DNA of 40,715 nucleotides from Deltaproteobacteria bacterium UBA5205 (GCA_002412715.1 DHVP01000034.1:1-40715), one strand, 5' to 3'. Counted from the stretch's first letter, positions 1 to 8,443 are shown. Numbers and translations are program-made. Notes: generated by a model from the letters alone, not told the origin.

Positions 1-378
1 GAGACTTGCGGGATCGGGCCGCATTAATTATCTAACATTCAAGCGGTTTAAGCCGTTCTCTCTATGATTTTATGAGTCGTCTCATCGTGCAATTGTAGGC
101 AACGATCTGCCATGTGATCCGTCATTCCGGAATGACGGAGGAAGATGTTGGAATGACGGAGGAAGCATATGGGATCTGTGCGATAGCCTGTGACTGTCCG
201 GAAAGAGGTTGATCTTTACGCCCTCTTCGCCGTTGGCTCCTCTCTGGAACATGCTAAGAACGCACAGAGAGACAAGAAAGAAAAACCGGAACCGGTCATG
301 CGGACATTGCTGAAACTTCGATCAATGCCCCTTCCGTATGTTAAACTGATTTCAACAGAATAAATACGGGGGTGGTTA
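1..378. other. Intergenic region upstream of the ABM gene
   Basis: No reading frame here looks like a gene. The stretch holds a 16-bp perfect palindrome (121-136) and the left copy of the dispersed 68-bp repeat (121-219), annotated separately. Bases 1-120 and 220-360 show nothing I can name. A purine-rich GGGGGTGG at about 367-374 serves as ribosome binding site for the gene starting at 379. Confidence 0.6.
121..219 (+). repeat. Dispersed repeat, left copy: palindrome + two 14-bp cores + 68-bp module
   Basis: The perfect palindrome GTCATTCCGGAATGAC (121-136) leads into the core AATGACGGAGGAAG at 131-144, which recurs at 152-165 after a 7-bp spacer. The conserved module runs 152-219. The same module is present at 39572-39639 in the opposite orientation: I count 64 of 68 positions identical with no gap, the four differences all being single substitutions. 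Similarity stops abruptly at 219, which marks an element boundary. The right copy has three cores rather than two, so the core behaves as a tandem repeat of variable number. No open frame or transposase is associated. Confidence 0.85.
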
Positions 379-669
379 ATGTTTGTCGTTATCGTTCAAT
401 TTCCGCCAGTCAGGGAAGGCAAGGATGGAGAATTTCTGGAATGGTTCGCATGGTCAAACAGGGAATTCGCAAAAAGCAAGGGGTTCATCGGCAGAGTACT
501 TCTGAAACCCGAGCAGGGCGGTGGCTACACCTCTATCGTGGAGTATGAGAGCAGGGAAGCATTCGTGACAATGCAGGGAAGCCCCGTACATTCCGAAGCG
601 GGGAAAAGGGTGCTCCCTTTGCTCGACGGCAGCCCTACACCCCAGTTCTATGAAGTGATTGCTGAGTGA
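379..669 (+). CDS. Antibiotic biosynthesis monooxygenase (ABM) family protein
   Basis: A 96-residue protein with the pattern of the ABM/dimeric alpha-beta barrel fold: an initial beta strand (MFVVIVQFPPV), a helix around residues 20-32, a strand with FIGRVLLKP, then the YTSIVEYESREAF stretch that in this family precedes the last helix. Members are small cytoplasmic dimers that act as cofactor-free oxygenases or haem-degrading enzymes, but many have no known substrate; nothing here identifies one. The length is typical. GGGGGTGG sits just before the ATG. The next gene follows closely on the same strand and may be cotranscribed. The family call is good; the reaction is unknown. Confidence 0.7.
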   Translation: MFVVIVQFPPVREGKDGEFLEWFAWSNREFAKSKGFIGRVLLKPEQGGGYTSIVEYESREAFVTMQGSPVHSEAGKRVLPLLDGSPTPQFYEVIAE

Positions 670-724
670 GCGCGGACTCACCACTAAAGGGCTGAATATC
701 GCGCACCATTTACTGGAGGATGGG

Positions 725-1834
725 GTGAACTACGGGATGAGGCAGACGGCGGCACGTCTTTTTGTCCTCTTCCTCTGCCTCGTACCCTCGGGATGCGTTA
801 TGACCTCTTCCTATTTTGATGAAGCCGCATGGAGAAATAAGGTGGAGGCGGCAAAAACGAGGGACCTCTATGCCCCCCACTACAAAGACGGAAAGTTCTT
901 CAATCCCTGGATGCCCATGGAAGAAAAAAGCTTCCTGCAGCTTCTGAAATGGAAGCTATCCCCCGCACGACACTATACCGATGAAGAAAAGGCGTATCTG
1001 CCCGCTGTAATTCCCGATGCCGCCACACGCTTGAAGGCAATGCCTGACGGGGACTTCATCCTGTGGGTAGGCCATGCGACCTTTCTCATCCGGCTTGGTT
1101 CGGAATTCTGGCTTACAGACCCCATGCTGTCCGACAGGGCGCTCCTGCCCGCAAGAAAGACCCCTCCCGCCATAAATCCGGAGGACCTCCGGAACCTCGG
1201 ATCCGGAAGGCTGAACGTGATCATATCTCACAACCATTATGACCACCTTGACACAAAAACCCTCCAGGCGCTCCCCGACAACACGCGTTTCTTTGTCCCC
1301 CTGGGTATGAAAGAATTCATCACGAACCTCGGCAAGGGGGATGTCGTCGAAATGGACTGGTGGCAGACGGCCAATGCAGGCGGCAAGACACAGATTGTCT
1401 GCCTCCCGGCACAGCACTGGTCCCGGCGGATCGGCCAGGCAGCCAATACTGTGCTCTGGGCAAGTTTCATGATAGTCTCGCCTCAGATTACCATCTTTTT
1501 CGGCGGAGACAGCGGATATTTCATAGGGTACCGCGAGATATCAAGGCGCTATCCCGGCATCGACTACGCATTGATGCCCGTAACGGCGTACCATCCCCGC
1601 TGGTTCATGCATTATTCCCACATGAATATCGACGAAAACATAGACGCCTTCGAGGACCTGAAGGCCCGCTATTTCATACCCACCCAATGGGGCACATTTC
1701 ACCTGGGCGACGAGCCGGCGGGGTTTCCCGGCCTTGAGCTGAAACGGAAGATAGCCGACGAAGGGCTCGATCCGTCGAGATTTCTCACCATGGACATCGG
1801 CCAGGTCCTGCCGCTCGCAGCGAAGATTGAATGA
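725..1834 (+). CDS. Metallo-beta-lactamase-fold (UlaG/NAPE-PLD-like) lipoprotein
   Basis: The fold is shown by LWVGHATFLIRL, the metal motif HNHYDHLD (HxHxDH), a later AQHWSRR, and GGDSGYF near the C terminus, the set seen in the NAPE-PLD/UlaG branch of metal-dependent hydrolases. The N terminus is a lipoprotein signal: Arg, a hydrophobic run (LFVLFLCLVPSG) and Cys, so it is probably anchored in the envelope facing the periplasm. An in-frame ATG at 659 overlaps the upstream gene. I prefer GTG 725, which has GGAGG five bases upstream; ATG 737 is the other option. NAPE-PLD relatives cleave phosphodiesters, but the substrate here cannot be read from sequence. It appears to form a short operon with the ABM gene. 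Confidence 0.8.
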   Translation: MNYGMRQTAARLFVLFLCLVPSGCVMTSSYFDEAAWRNKVEAAKTRDLYAPHYKDGKFFNPWMPMEEKSFLQLLKWKLSPARHYTDEEKAYLPAVIPDAATRLKAMPDGDFILWVGHATFLIRLGSEFWLTDPMLSDRALLPARKTPPAINPEDLRNLGSGRLNVIISHNHYDHLDTKTLQALPDNTRFFVPLGMKEFITNLGKGDVVEMDWWQTANAGGKTQIVCLPAQHWSRRIGQAANTVLWASFMIVSPQITIFFGGDSGYFIGYREISRRYPGIDYALMPVTAYHPRWFMHYSHMNIDENIDAFEDLKARYFIPTQWGTFHLGDEPAGFPGLELKRKIADEGLDPSRFLTMDIGQVLPLAAKIE

Positions 1835-1868
1835 TTCCCCCCGGGGGGCTATTGCATCACCTGTTTTG

Positions 1869-1897
1869 TTGTAATCGAAAATGTCTTGTACTATAAT
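1869..1897 (+). promoter_or_regulatory. Sigma-70-type promoter for the lipoprotein gene at 1950
   Basis: TTGTAA (1869-1874), a 17-base spacer and a perfect TATAAT (1892-1897) lie about 50 bases before the start codon at 1950. The same hexamer with 17-base spacing, TTGTAA-N17-TACAAT, recurs at 25363-25391. Confidence 0.6.
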
Positions 1898-1949
1898 GGC
1901 TGCAAGCAGACACACCTGGACAACAATTTAAGAAAACAAGGAGGATCAC

Positions 1950-2477
1950 ATGCAAAGCAAAGCGACGGTTCTTTGCATTCTGGGTTTTTTTGTCACCGTT
2001 GTATGTTTCGCTGCCGGGTGCGGCAGGGATGAGTCCACAACCTTCACAACCCCCGGCGGCACCGTCAAAGTAACAGAGAAACAGTCAGGCCGGGAAAGCG
2101 TGGTAACGGTGGAGACAAAAGAAGGCGCGGCAACCATCAAAGCCGGTCCACAGACAGTCACCGAGGCCGAATTGGGCGCTCCTGTTTATCCCGGTGCGCA
2201 GGTGGTTTCTTCGGGGCAGTTCGGCCAGACGAAAGATGCAGGGTCCGGCGTGGCCTCTACCTTCCTGATGAGCACAAATGACTCGTTCGACAAAGTTTCC
2301 GCATTCTACAAAACGAATCTGAAGGATGTACAGCAGTCCATGGATCAGACCGCGGGAGATCAGAAGATCGCCATGTTCATGACGGGCAAAAAGGGCAACA
2401 TGAGAAACGTTCAGATTATTGCCAAAACCTCAGGGGGGCCGACGAACATACAGATAACGAAAATTGTGGAGAAATAG
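1950..2477 (+). CDS. Lipoprotein of unknown function
   Basis: A 175-residue protein with a clear lipoprotein signal peptide: MQSK, a hydrophobic stretch to about residue 22, and AAGC. The mature part begins with a Thr/Val/Lys-rich beta-like segment (to about residue 70). It continues with an ELGAPVYPGAQ motif and a region with STFLMSTNDSFDKVSAFY, a layout I associate with uncharacterised lipoproteins of Gram-negative anaerobes. No catalytic motif is visible. A strong AAGGAGG precedes the ATG, and a consensus-like promoter at 1869-1897 suggests a monocistronic, constitutively expressed gene. It converges with the SH3 gene, 17 bases away. Confidence 0.65.
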   Translation: MQSKATVLCILGFFVTVVCFAAGCGRDESTTFTTPGGTVKVTEKQSGRESVVTVETKEGAATIKAGPQTVTEAELGAPVYPGAQVVSSGQFGQTKDAGSGVASTFLMSTNDSFDKVSAFYKTNLKDVQQSMDQTAGDQKIAMFMTGKKGNMRNVQIIAKTSGGPTNIQITKIVEK

Positions 2478-2494
2478 AAAGAGGTCGCCTAAGC

Positions 2495-2950
2495 CTATCT
2501 TATCCACAGGAGATCCTTCCTGATCCAGCCCGTGGCGCCCCATTCGTCCCGAAGTTTAACCCAACCCCGCTTCCTGGAGATAACCCTGTAGGAATAATAC
2601 TGGCTGGCGGGGCTGTCTTCCACCATTGCGAAGCCCGTTCCAGGTCCCTTGCGCACCTTTGCCTTCTCGACATTAACAACTGCACACCGGTAATTACCTG
2701 TCACAAGGCTCCTGTGGATCCAGGAGATATCTCCATCGGAATCCCTGACGGCGTACCAGTTTTTGTCTGTCGATCTTCCGACCTTCTCCAGCGGCATGTA
2801 CATATAGGCCTGCCACGCAACCTTATGGCGTGTTCCCGGTCCTGCGCGCAAGTTTGCCGTGGATACCTTCACGCACAGCGCCTGAGCAAACGATGACAGC
2901 ACAAAGAACGCCAAAACGAAAATGACGGTAAAAACAGGGATTTTTTTCAT
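2495..2950 (-). CDS. Secreted protein with two bacterial SH3 domains
   Basis: The 151-residue protein has a signal peptide (MKKIPVFTVIFVLAFFVLSS, cleavage near FAQA-L) and two SH3b repeats. The first starts CVKVSTANLRAGPGTRHKVAW and ends at the WIHRSLV stretch. The second starts VNVEKAKVRKGPGTGFAMV and ends GWIRKDLLWIR. The RxGPGT motif in each is the hallmark of SH3_3 domains, which bind peptidoglycan or other periplasmic partners. No catalytic domain is attached, so it is probably a small wall-binding or scaffolding protein. Pyrimidine-rich CCCCCTC just right of the gene is the ribosome binding site on the minus strand. Confidence 0.8.
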   Translation of the reverse strand: MKKIPVFTVIFVLAFFVLSSFAQALCVKVSTANLRAGPGTRHKVAWQAYMYMPLEKVGRSTDKNWYAVRDSDGDISWIHRSLVTGNYRCAVVNVEKAKVRKGPGTGFAMVEDSPASQYYSYRVISRKRGWVKLRDEWGATGWIRKDLLWIR

Positions 2951-3141
2951 AGATAGACCCCCTCGTTTCGCTTATCCTCCAGGAATGTTTCATTATCATT
3001 ATCCTGTTTGAGGGGGGCACGTCGGTAAAGCAGGTTACACGGGACGGGATTTCCCCGGATTTGATGCTTTTCGACCGGGGTCCTCACGACGAAAAGATAT
3101 GTATAGAATGGTATCTCGATGCCAAAGGCAAGCCGAAAAGC

Positions 3142-3205
3142 GGTTTCGGGTTCCAGGCTTCAAGCAGGAAATACTTTCTTTTTGCTCGAAACCTGGAACC
3201 CGAAG
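3142..3205. repeat. Heptad repeat folded into a hairpin
   Basis: Three successive 7-mers (GGTTTCG, GGTTCCA, GGCTTCA at 3142-3162) are followed, after about 17 bases of loop, by their inverted counterpart at 3183-3205. Arms 3144-3166 and 3183-3205 match at 20 of 23 positions. It lies just beyond the 3' end of the minus-strand gene 3218-3517. It could act as a 3' stabilising hairpin, but there is no U-run typical of a terminator. Confidence 0.75.
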
Positions 3206-3217
3206 CTTTAAATCTTT

Positions 3218-3517
3218 TTAGTACGGGTATACGTATACCCTTTCAGGGGGCGGATAATAGTAGTAGACCCTGGGAGGGGGCGGAGGAGGAGGTGGAGCTA
3301 CGTAGACCGGTGCCGGCCGCATTGTACTTCCGATGATGGTTCCGACAACGAGGCCGCCTGCGGCTGCCCCGACAAGGCCCCATCCGCCACCGCCGTGATA
3401 GTGGTGACCGTAATAGGGCCTGTGATAATACCTCCGGCCCCGTGCATCACTTACGGCAGGTATCACCGTCACCAGAAGGACTGCAAAAACCAGAACGATC
3501 AAAATTGCCTTTTTCAT
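3218..3517 (-). CDS. Small secreted Gly/Pro/Tyr-rich protein
   Basis: A 99-residue protein with an obvious signal peptide (MKKAILIVLVFAVLLVTVIP, cleavage after SDA). The mature part has three zones: an Arg/Tyr/His-rich stretch (residues 27-42), a glycine-zipper-like hydrophobic segment (WGLVGAAAGGLVVGTIIGS, 46-64), and a C terminus made of a run of eight prolines followed by Tyr/Pro repeats. Such proteins are common, poorly conserved envelope components. The zipper could insert in a membrane, and the aromatic tail could be surface-exposed. Start supported by GGAGGGG upstream on the minus strand. No function can be assigned. Confidence 0.7.
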   Translation of the reverse strand: MKKAILIVLVFAVLLVTVIPAVSDARGRRYYHRPYYGHHYHGGGGWGLVGAAAGGLVVGTIIGSTMRPAPVYVAPPPPPPPPRVYYYYPPPERVYVYPY

Positions 3518-3720
3518 AACCCCTCCGCCATTTCGTATTTATTATTTTTTTCTGTCAGACTTTGATATAGCAAGAACAATACCACTTTAGGCCCCTGCCA
3601 TTAACTGATTGATATTACATGGTTTCATGTCCTTGATGGTCGGCACAGGCCGACACAGGACAGGCAAAATATGTCGACATGGGAACGGTCGTCCGACAAT
3701 TGCGTCGAAACCCGGACTCA

Positions 3721-3748
3721 TTGACAACTTCCCCGGAAACGTAATAAT
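3721..3748 (+). promoter_or_regulatory. Sigma-70-type promoter of the salvage cluster
   Basis: A perfect TTGACA (3721-3726), 16-base spacer and AATAAT (3743-3748) stand about 33 bases before the ATG at 3781. GGGAG (3773-3777) is the ribosome binding site. This is the only good promoter I see for the cluster running to 9417. Confidence 0.6.
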
Positions 3749-3780
3749 GTAAACGAACCAAAAGCACATTCCGGGAGAAT

Positions 3781-5112
3781 ATGGTTTTAGCCGCGATACA
3801 GGAACCGATGATTACCGTTGGCATTGCGGACAGGCAGCCCGAAGTGGCAGGAAGTCTCAACGGTCACTTCCTGGTCGAAGGGTTCGGCCTGGTATCCGGG
3901 CCCTTCCATGCAAGGCCGGCAGCATCGGAAGTGGAACTCCTTGACGAAGGACAGCGCATAGTCGCCCGTTCTTCCTCCATCAGGCTTGTGGCCCATGAGG
4001 GTTCAACCTTCACGATCTTCGGGGTCACTATCGGGATACGGTTCCATTGGGAACGCAAGGAAGATCAGGTCTTTCAGGGTAATCTTGTACTTACCGCCCG
4101 CGAAGACACCGGCATCGCAGTCATCAATGAAATCCTCGTCGAAGACTATCTTGTGAGCGTCATCTCCTCCGAGATGAGCGGACGCTCACCGGGAGAGTTT
4201 CTCAAAGCCCACGCCATAATGTCCCGGAGCTGGCTCCTTGCAGCCCTTGACCGGAAGGACGCGAGTGGGGCCGTCACAACGTACGCTCACAACCCTGGAG
4301 AGCTGATACGGTGGTACAACCGCGAAGATCATGATATATTCGATGTCTGCGCCGATGACCACTGCCAGCGATACCAGGGCATTACAAAGATCATTTCCGA
4401 CGAGGCAGCCCGGGCGGTCAAACAGACGAAGGGAACGGTACTCTCATACGGAGATAAGGTGTGTGATGCCCGATATTATAAGGCGTGCGGGGGGCTGACG
4501 GAGAATTACGTGACGGCCTGGGAAGACACACCCGTCCCCTATCTTGTCAGCGTTGCCGATTCATCGACTCCCTTTACGCCGGTTGCGGCTGAAGAAGATG
4601 CAAACCGCTGGATATTCTCGTCGCCCGATGCGTATTGCAACACGAAGGACGAGGCGCTTCTGGCGGAGATACTTCCCGGTTTCGACCGCGAGACCCGTCA
4701 GTTCTTCCGCTGGAAGGTGGAGTATGGCCGGGGCGAACTCGAAGATATCATAAGGCAAAAATCGGGCCTGGACCTCGGCGCCCTCCATGAGATCACACCC
4801 CTTGAGCGAGGCCCGTCGGGCCGGATCCGCCGTCTCAGGATCACCGGTTCAAAACAAAGCGTCGTCATCGGAAAAGAGCTTGAAATACGCAGGTGGCTCT
4901 CCCCAAGCCATCTGTTCAGCAGTGCCTTTGTCGTAACGGTAAAACGTGCCTCCGACGGTGTGCCCGAAGGCTTCATCTTCGACGGGGCCGGATGGGGTCA
5001 CGGTGTGGGCCTCTGCCAGATAGGCGCCGCCGTCATGGCAAGCAAGGGGTTCACGGCCCGGCAGATACTGGAACACTATTTCACCGGTGCCGTAATAAAG
5101 AAGTTGTATTGA
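3781..5112 (+). CDS. SpoIID/LytB-domain protein lacking a signal peptide
   Basis: The C-terminal three quarters are a SpoIID/LytB domain. It has ILVEDYLVSVISSEM around residue 120, followed by LKAHAIMSRSWLL (equivalent of the LKAQAVAARTY motif), and the end motif GAGWGHGVGLCQIGAAVMA with HYFTGAVIKKLY. Family members are lytic transglycosylases cleaving denuded glycan (SpoIID) or amidase enhancers (LytB), and both act outside the cytoplasm. This 443-residue protein starts MVLAAIQEPMITVGIADRQ and has no signal peptide or membrane segment. Its start is fixed by a good promoter and GGGAG, so a missed upstream signal peptide is unlikely. It opens a cluster of cytoplasmic sugar-nucleotide enzymes, suggesting it handles soluble muropeptide or glycan fragments inside the cell. 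That role is inferred. Confidence 0.8.
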   Translation: MVLAAIQEPMITVGIADRQPEVAGSLNGHFLVEGFGLVSGPFHARPAASEVELLDEGQRIVARSSSIRLVAHEGSTFTIFGVTIGIRFHWERKEDQVFQGNLVLTAREDTGIAVINEILVEDYLVSVISSEMSGRSPGEFLKAHAIMSRSWLLAALDRKDASGAVTTYAHNPGELIRWYNREDHDIFDVCADDHCQRYQGITKIISDEAARAVKQTKGTVLSYGDKVCDARYYKACGGLTENYVTAWEDTPVPYLVSVADSSTPFTPVAAEEDANRWIFSSPDAYCNTKDEALLAEILPGFDRETRQFFRWKVEYGRGELEDIIRQKSGLDLGALHEITPLERGPSGRIRRLRITGSKQSVVIGKELEIRRWLSPSHLFSSAFVVTVKRASDGVPEGFIFDGAGWGHGVGLCQIGAAVMASKGFTARQILEHYFTGAVIKKLY

Positions 5113-5139
5113 AGAACTCATGACAGATCACAGGTTCTC

Positions 5140-5886
5140 ATGATAAGAAAACGGTTCAAAACGGCCTTCATTCTCGGCGCGGGACTGGGCATGCGATTGC
5201 GGCCTCTCACCGAGAGCCGCCCCAAGCCGCTTCTGCCGCTTAACAACCGCCCCATCATTACCTATGCCATGGACCATCTGATGAAGGCCGGCGTCGAGCG
5301 GTTTATAGTAAACACCCATCATCAACCGCACGTTTATTCCGAGGCCTTTCCCGACGGCCGGTGGCGTGGAGCCCCGATCCTCTTCCGGCATGAGCCGGTC
5401 CTTCTCGATACCGCGGGAGGACTCAAAAATATAGAGGACCTGCTTGAGGGGGACGAGTCAATCCTCTGTTACAATGGCGATGTCCTCTCGGACCTCCCTC
5501 TTGACGAACTCATCGGAGCCCACGAACGCATCCCCTGCGAGGCTACCCTTGTCCTGAGAACCACGGGCCCGGTCCTCAATGTCAACATGGACGACGCCGG
5601 CCGGATATGCGACATGCGGGGCACCCTGGGAAAACCCGGAGTCATAAGCTGTCTTTTTACCGGGATTTATGCGGTGGAAACGTCCATCCTTCAGTATAGT
5701 GAACCGGGAAGAATAGAATCCGTTGTGGATGTTTTTTTACGGAGGATAACGGCGAGCCCGGGTTCCATACGAGGGGTCCTGATTGACACAGGGCAATGGC
5801 ATGATATCGGGTCCATTGAGATATATCGGAAAATGGACGCCCGGACAAAAAATGAATCGGAAGGATCGACCAATGACCCACTATGA
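5140..5886 (+). CDS. murU: MurU-like sugar-1-phosphate nucleotidyltransferase
   Basis: This 248-residue protein is a short NTP-transferase (GT-A-like Rossmann) enzyme. It carries the signature GAGLGMRLRPLT near residue 14, PKPLLP at about 29, LDTAGGL in the middle, and the metal-binding CYNGDVLSD. It ends near WHDIGSIEIY, like MurU and short RmlA/GlmU-type uridylyltransferases without a trimerising tail. MurU converts MurNAc-alpha-1-phosphate and UTP to UDP-MurNAc in peptidoglycan recycling. The pairing with an AmgK-like kinase, overlapping by 14 bases, is the main reason to prefer MurU over a mannose- or glucose-1-phosphate enzyme. Start ATG 5140 lies 28 bases after the upstream stop. Confidence 0.65.
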   Translation: MIRKRFKTAFILGAGLGMRLRPLTESRPKPLLPLNNRPIITYAMDHLMKAGVERFIVNTHHQPHVYSEAFPDGRWRGAPILFRHEPVLLDTAGGLKNIEDLLEGDESILCYNGDVLSDLPLDELIGAHERIPCEATLVLRTTGPVLNVNMDDAGRICDMRGTLGKPGVISCLFTGIYAVETSILQYSEPGRIESVVDVFLRRITASPGSIRGVLIDTGQWHDIGSIEIYRKMDARTKNESEGSTNDPL

Positions 5887-6871
5887 CTCTATACTGGCCT
5901 TCGCCAGAAAAACGCTCAATCTCAACGCCTCGGTTCCGGCCACCGTGGCGCCCCTGTCCGTCCGGGGCTCGGACCGGTCATTTTACCGGTTCACATGGGA
6001 AAACGGCAAATCGGTCATCATCATAGACTACGATCCCGCGAGGACGGAGAACGCCTATTATGCCGATATCGCCGTTTATCTCAAGAGCATGCGCATCAGC
6101 GTCCCGGAGATGATCGGCCACGATCCCTCACAACACCTTATGGCGATGGAAGACATCGGCGACCAGGACCTCCACGGCTTTGCGGGTCATGATTGGACCA
6201 CGCGGCGCATCCTCTACCAGAAGACCCTTTCGGTTGCGAGAAGACTCCATGTCGTCTGTCTGAAGGACTTCCCTTCGGACCGTGTCAGGCTCATGGAAGG
6301 ATTCGATCGCGACCTGTATCTCTTCGAGCATGATTATTTCCTCGATCATTTTGTGAAGAACTACTGCTGCGTCACCCCCGATACCCGTTTCGAAGCAAAG
6401 CTCAGGTTGGAACTTGCATCCCTCGCTGAGGCGATCGGCGCACGCGAGCGTTGCCTCATCCACCGCGATCTGCAATCCCAAAACGTCATGATCCGCGATG
6501 GGGAGCCCTATCTCATTGACTTTCAGGGTATGCGTTTCGGAAGTCCATTCTATGACCTCGGCTCGCTCCTTTGCGACCCCTACGTGTCGATCTCCGATGA
6601 GGCGCGTCAGGAGCTTCTGTCGTTCTACTACGTCCTGTCGTCGCAGGAGCTGGACTGGGATGCCTTTCATAACTCCTTCTGGGAAGCCTCCGTTCAGCGC
6701 CTCATGCAGGCCCTGGGCGCATACGGGTTTCTCGGCGGAACAAAAGGGCTTTCGAGTTTTCTCGACCACATCCCGGCAGGGCTCGACAATCTCAGCCGGG
6801 CGGCCTCCCATGTCCCGCGCCTCAAGGCCCTCCAGGACCTTATCGCTGAATGCCTCATTGCGCCGGGCTGA
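5873..6871 (+). CDS. amgK: AmgK-like anomeric sugar kinase (aminoglycoside phosphotransferase fold)
   Basis: A 332-residue phosphotransferase with the APH/choline-kinase signature: catalytic loop CLIHRDLQSQNVMI, metal motif LIDFQGMRFGSPFYDLGSL, and the upstream MEDIGDQDLHGF seen in AmgK-type kinases. AmgK phosphorylates MurNAc or GlcNAc at the anomeric carbon, giving the substrate for MurU. A longer frame opens at 5783, but ATG 5873 has AAGGA seven bases upstream and only a short overlap with the preceding gene, so I start there. The overlap implies translational coupling with the nucleotidyltransferase. Substrate assignment rests on this pairing; other sugar kinases of the same fold remain possible. 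Confidence 0.65.
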   Translation: MTHYDSILAFARKTLNLNASVPATVAPLSVRGSDRSFYRFTWENGKSVIIIDYDPARTENAYYADIAVYLKSMRISVPEMIGHDPSQHLMAMEDIGDQDLHGFAGHDWTTRRILYQKTLSVARRLHVVCLKDFPSDRVRLMEGFDRDLYLFEHDYFLDHFVKNYCCVTPDTRFEAKLRLELASLAEAIGARERCLIHRDLQSQNVMIRDGEPYLIDFQGMRFGSPFYDLGSLLCDPYVSISDEARQELLSFYYVLSSQELDWDAFHNSFWEASVQRLMQALGAYGFLGGTKGLSSFLDHIPAGLDNLSRAASHVPRLKALQDLIAECLIAPG

Positions 6872-6964
6872 ACAACGGTACAGAAACAGGGTCTGCCAAC
6901 CCCGATCTTCGTCCATCTATTCCCTGTTTCCTTACATGCCTTTCCGTGGTAGGATAATGGACAC

Positions 6965-8443
6965 ATGAGACCGATTACCGTCGTTTGCACGTACATTGCG
7001 GAGCCCCTGTTTCTGCCCGCGCTCAGGAATCTCGCACGGTCGGACCTCGTTGAAGAGGTCTTCATCGTCGCGCGGGACCCCATACCGGATATCCTTCCCC
7101 GATGCAGCATCATCGATAAAGGTCCTTTCGCCTCCCGTGAGACTTTCCAAAAGATCCTGGCACAGGCACAAACGGACTACCTTCTTTTCATCCCCCGCTC
7201 CATTCCCGTCGTGGGGCCGGGAACGCTCGAAAGACTGATCGGGGCCGCCAGATCGACGGGAGCCGCAACGGTTTACTCTGATTTCTATGATGACACGGGG
7301 CACGGGACAACACTTCACCCTCTTATAGACTACCAGCCCGGAAGCGTCCGCGATGATTTCAATTTCGGATATCTCGCCCTCCTTGACGTTTCCGTGATCC
7401 GTGATGCGCTCAGAAGGTATGGGGAGACACCGCCGGTGCGACATGCCGCCCTGTATGATATCCGGCTCAAAATGTCCATCGATCATGGCGTCCATCGAAT
7501 TCCCGAGCCGCTCTACAGTGTCGTCACGCACAGGGAAAGCCATGAACGCGAGGCGCACTTTGCATATGTCGATCCCGGCAACCAGCCGCTTCAGAAAGAA
7601 ATGGAGGCTGTTTTTACGGACCACCTCAAGAGGATCGGCGCCTATCTGCCTCCTCAGAGGCTGAAGAAAATGGAAGAGCCGGAGGAACCTTTTCCCGTGA
7701 AGGCCTCCGTCGTCATCCCTGTCAAAAACAGGAGCAAGACCATCGCCGACGCCGTGCAAAGTGCCCTGACGCAGGAAACCGACTTCACATTCAACGTACT
7801 GGTGATTGACAATCATTCCACGGATGGAACCACGGAAATCGTCGCCGATCTGGCAGGCAAGAACCCGGCTGTAAAGCACATCATCCCAGCCGGAAGGGAC
7901 CTGGGCATAGGCGGATGCTGGAACCTGGGTATTACGGATGAAGCATGCGGCCGCTATGCCGTCCAGCTGGATTCCGACGACCTCTATGAAAATCACCTCG
8001 TTCTCGAAACGATCGTCGACACCTTGCGGGATGGAAGCTACGCGATGGTGGTCGGCTCCTATACCATCGTCAATGAGCGGCTGGAACAGATACCCCCGGG
8101 GCTGATCGATCATCGCGAATGGACCGGGGAAAACGGCCATAATAATGCATTGCGAGTCAACGGGCTCGGGGCACCCCGGGCCTTCAGCACAACCGCCATA
8201 CGCGGCATAGGAGGCTTTCTCAACGTAAGCTACGGGGAGGACTACGCAGCCGCGCTTCGCATATCCCGTGAATACAGGATAGGAAGAGTCTACGAAAGCC
8301 TCTACCTGTGCCGGCGCTGGTCGGGCAATACCGATGCGGCGCTTTCCGTCGAGGCTGCCAACAGAAACGACGCCTTCAAAGACTCACTGCGTACCACGGA
8401 GATTCTCAAACGTCAGGAACTCACCCGGAGATCCGGCCCGTGA
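6965..8443 (+). CDS. Tandem-domain family 2 glycosyltransferase
   Basis: The second half (from about residue 245) is a GT-A family 2 domain: ASVVIPVKNRSKTIADAVQS, VLVIDNHSTDGTTEIV and the metal-binding LDSDD at 335-339. The first half (residues 1-235) also begins like a GT-A domain (ITVVCTYIAEPLFLPALRNL) and has a YSDFYDD stretch at 104-110, but its motifs are weaker. It may be a degenerate duplicate that binds acceptor or regulates. No membrane segments, so cytoplasmic. It follows the kinase by 93 bases and overlaps the next gene by four, placing it in the same transcript. The donor would plausibly be the nucleotide sugar made by the upstream pair; this is inference. Confidence 0.8.
   Translation: MRPITVVCTYIAEPLFLPALRNLARSDLVEEVFIVARDPIPDILPRCSIIDKGPFASRETFQKILAQAQTDYLLFIPRSIPVVGPGTLERLIGAARSTGAATVYSDFYDDTGHGTTLHPLIDYQPGSVRDDFNFGYLALLDVSVIRDALRRYGETPPVRHAALYDIRLKMSIDHGVHRIPEPLYSVVTHRESHEREAHFAYVDPGNQPLQKEMEAVFTDHLKRIGAYLPPQRLKKMEEPEEPFPVKASVVIPVKNRSKTIADAVQSALTQETDFTFNVLVIDNHSTDGTTEIVADLAGKNPAVKHIIPAGRDLGIGGCWNLGITDEACGRYAVQLDSDDLYENHLVLETIVDTLRDGSYAMVVGSYTIVNERLEQIPPGLIDHREWTGENGHNNALRVNGLGAPRAFSTTAIRGIGGFLNVSYGEDYAAALRISREYRIGRVYESLYLCRRWSGNTDAALSVEAANRNDAFKDSLRTTEILKRQELTRRSGP

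Noticed and set aside
3061..3336. 91-residue plus-strand open frame
   Set aside because: It runs through the heptad hairpin at 3142-3205 and then antisense to the well-supported secreted protein gene at 3218-3517; no ribosome binding site.
6932..8140. 402-residue minus-strand open frame
   Set aside because: Exactly antisense to the glycosyltransferase; composition has no domain logic, and codon bias of the plus-strand gene explains the lack of stops.
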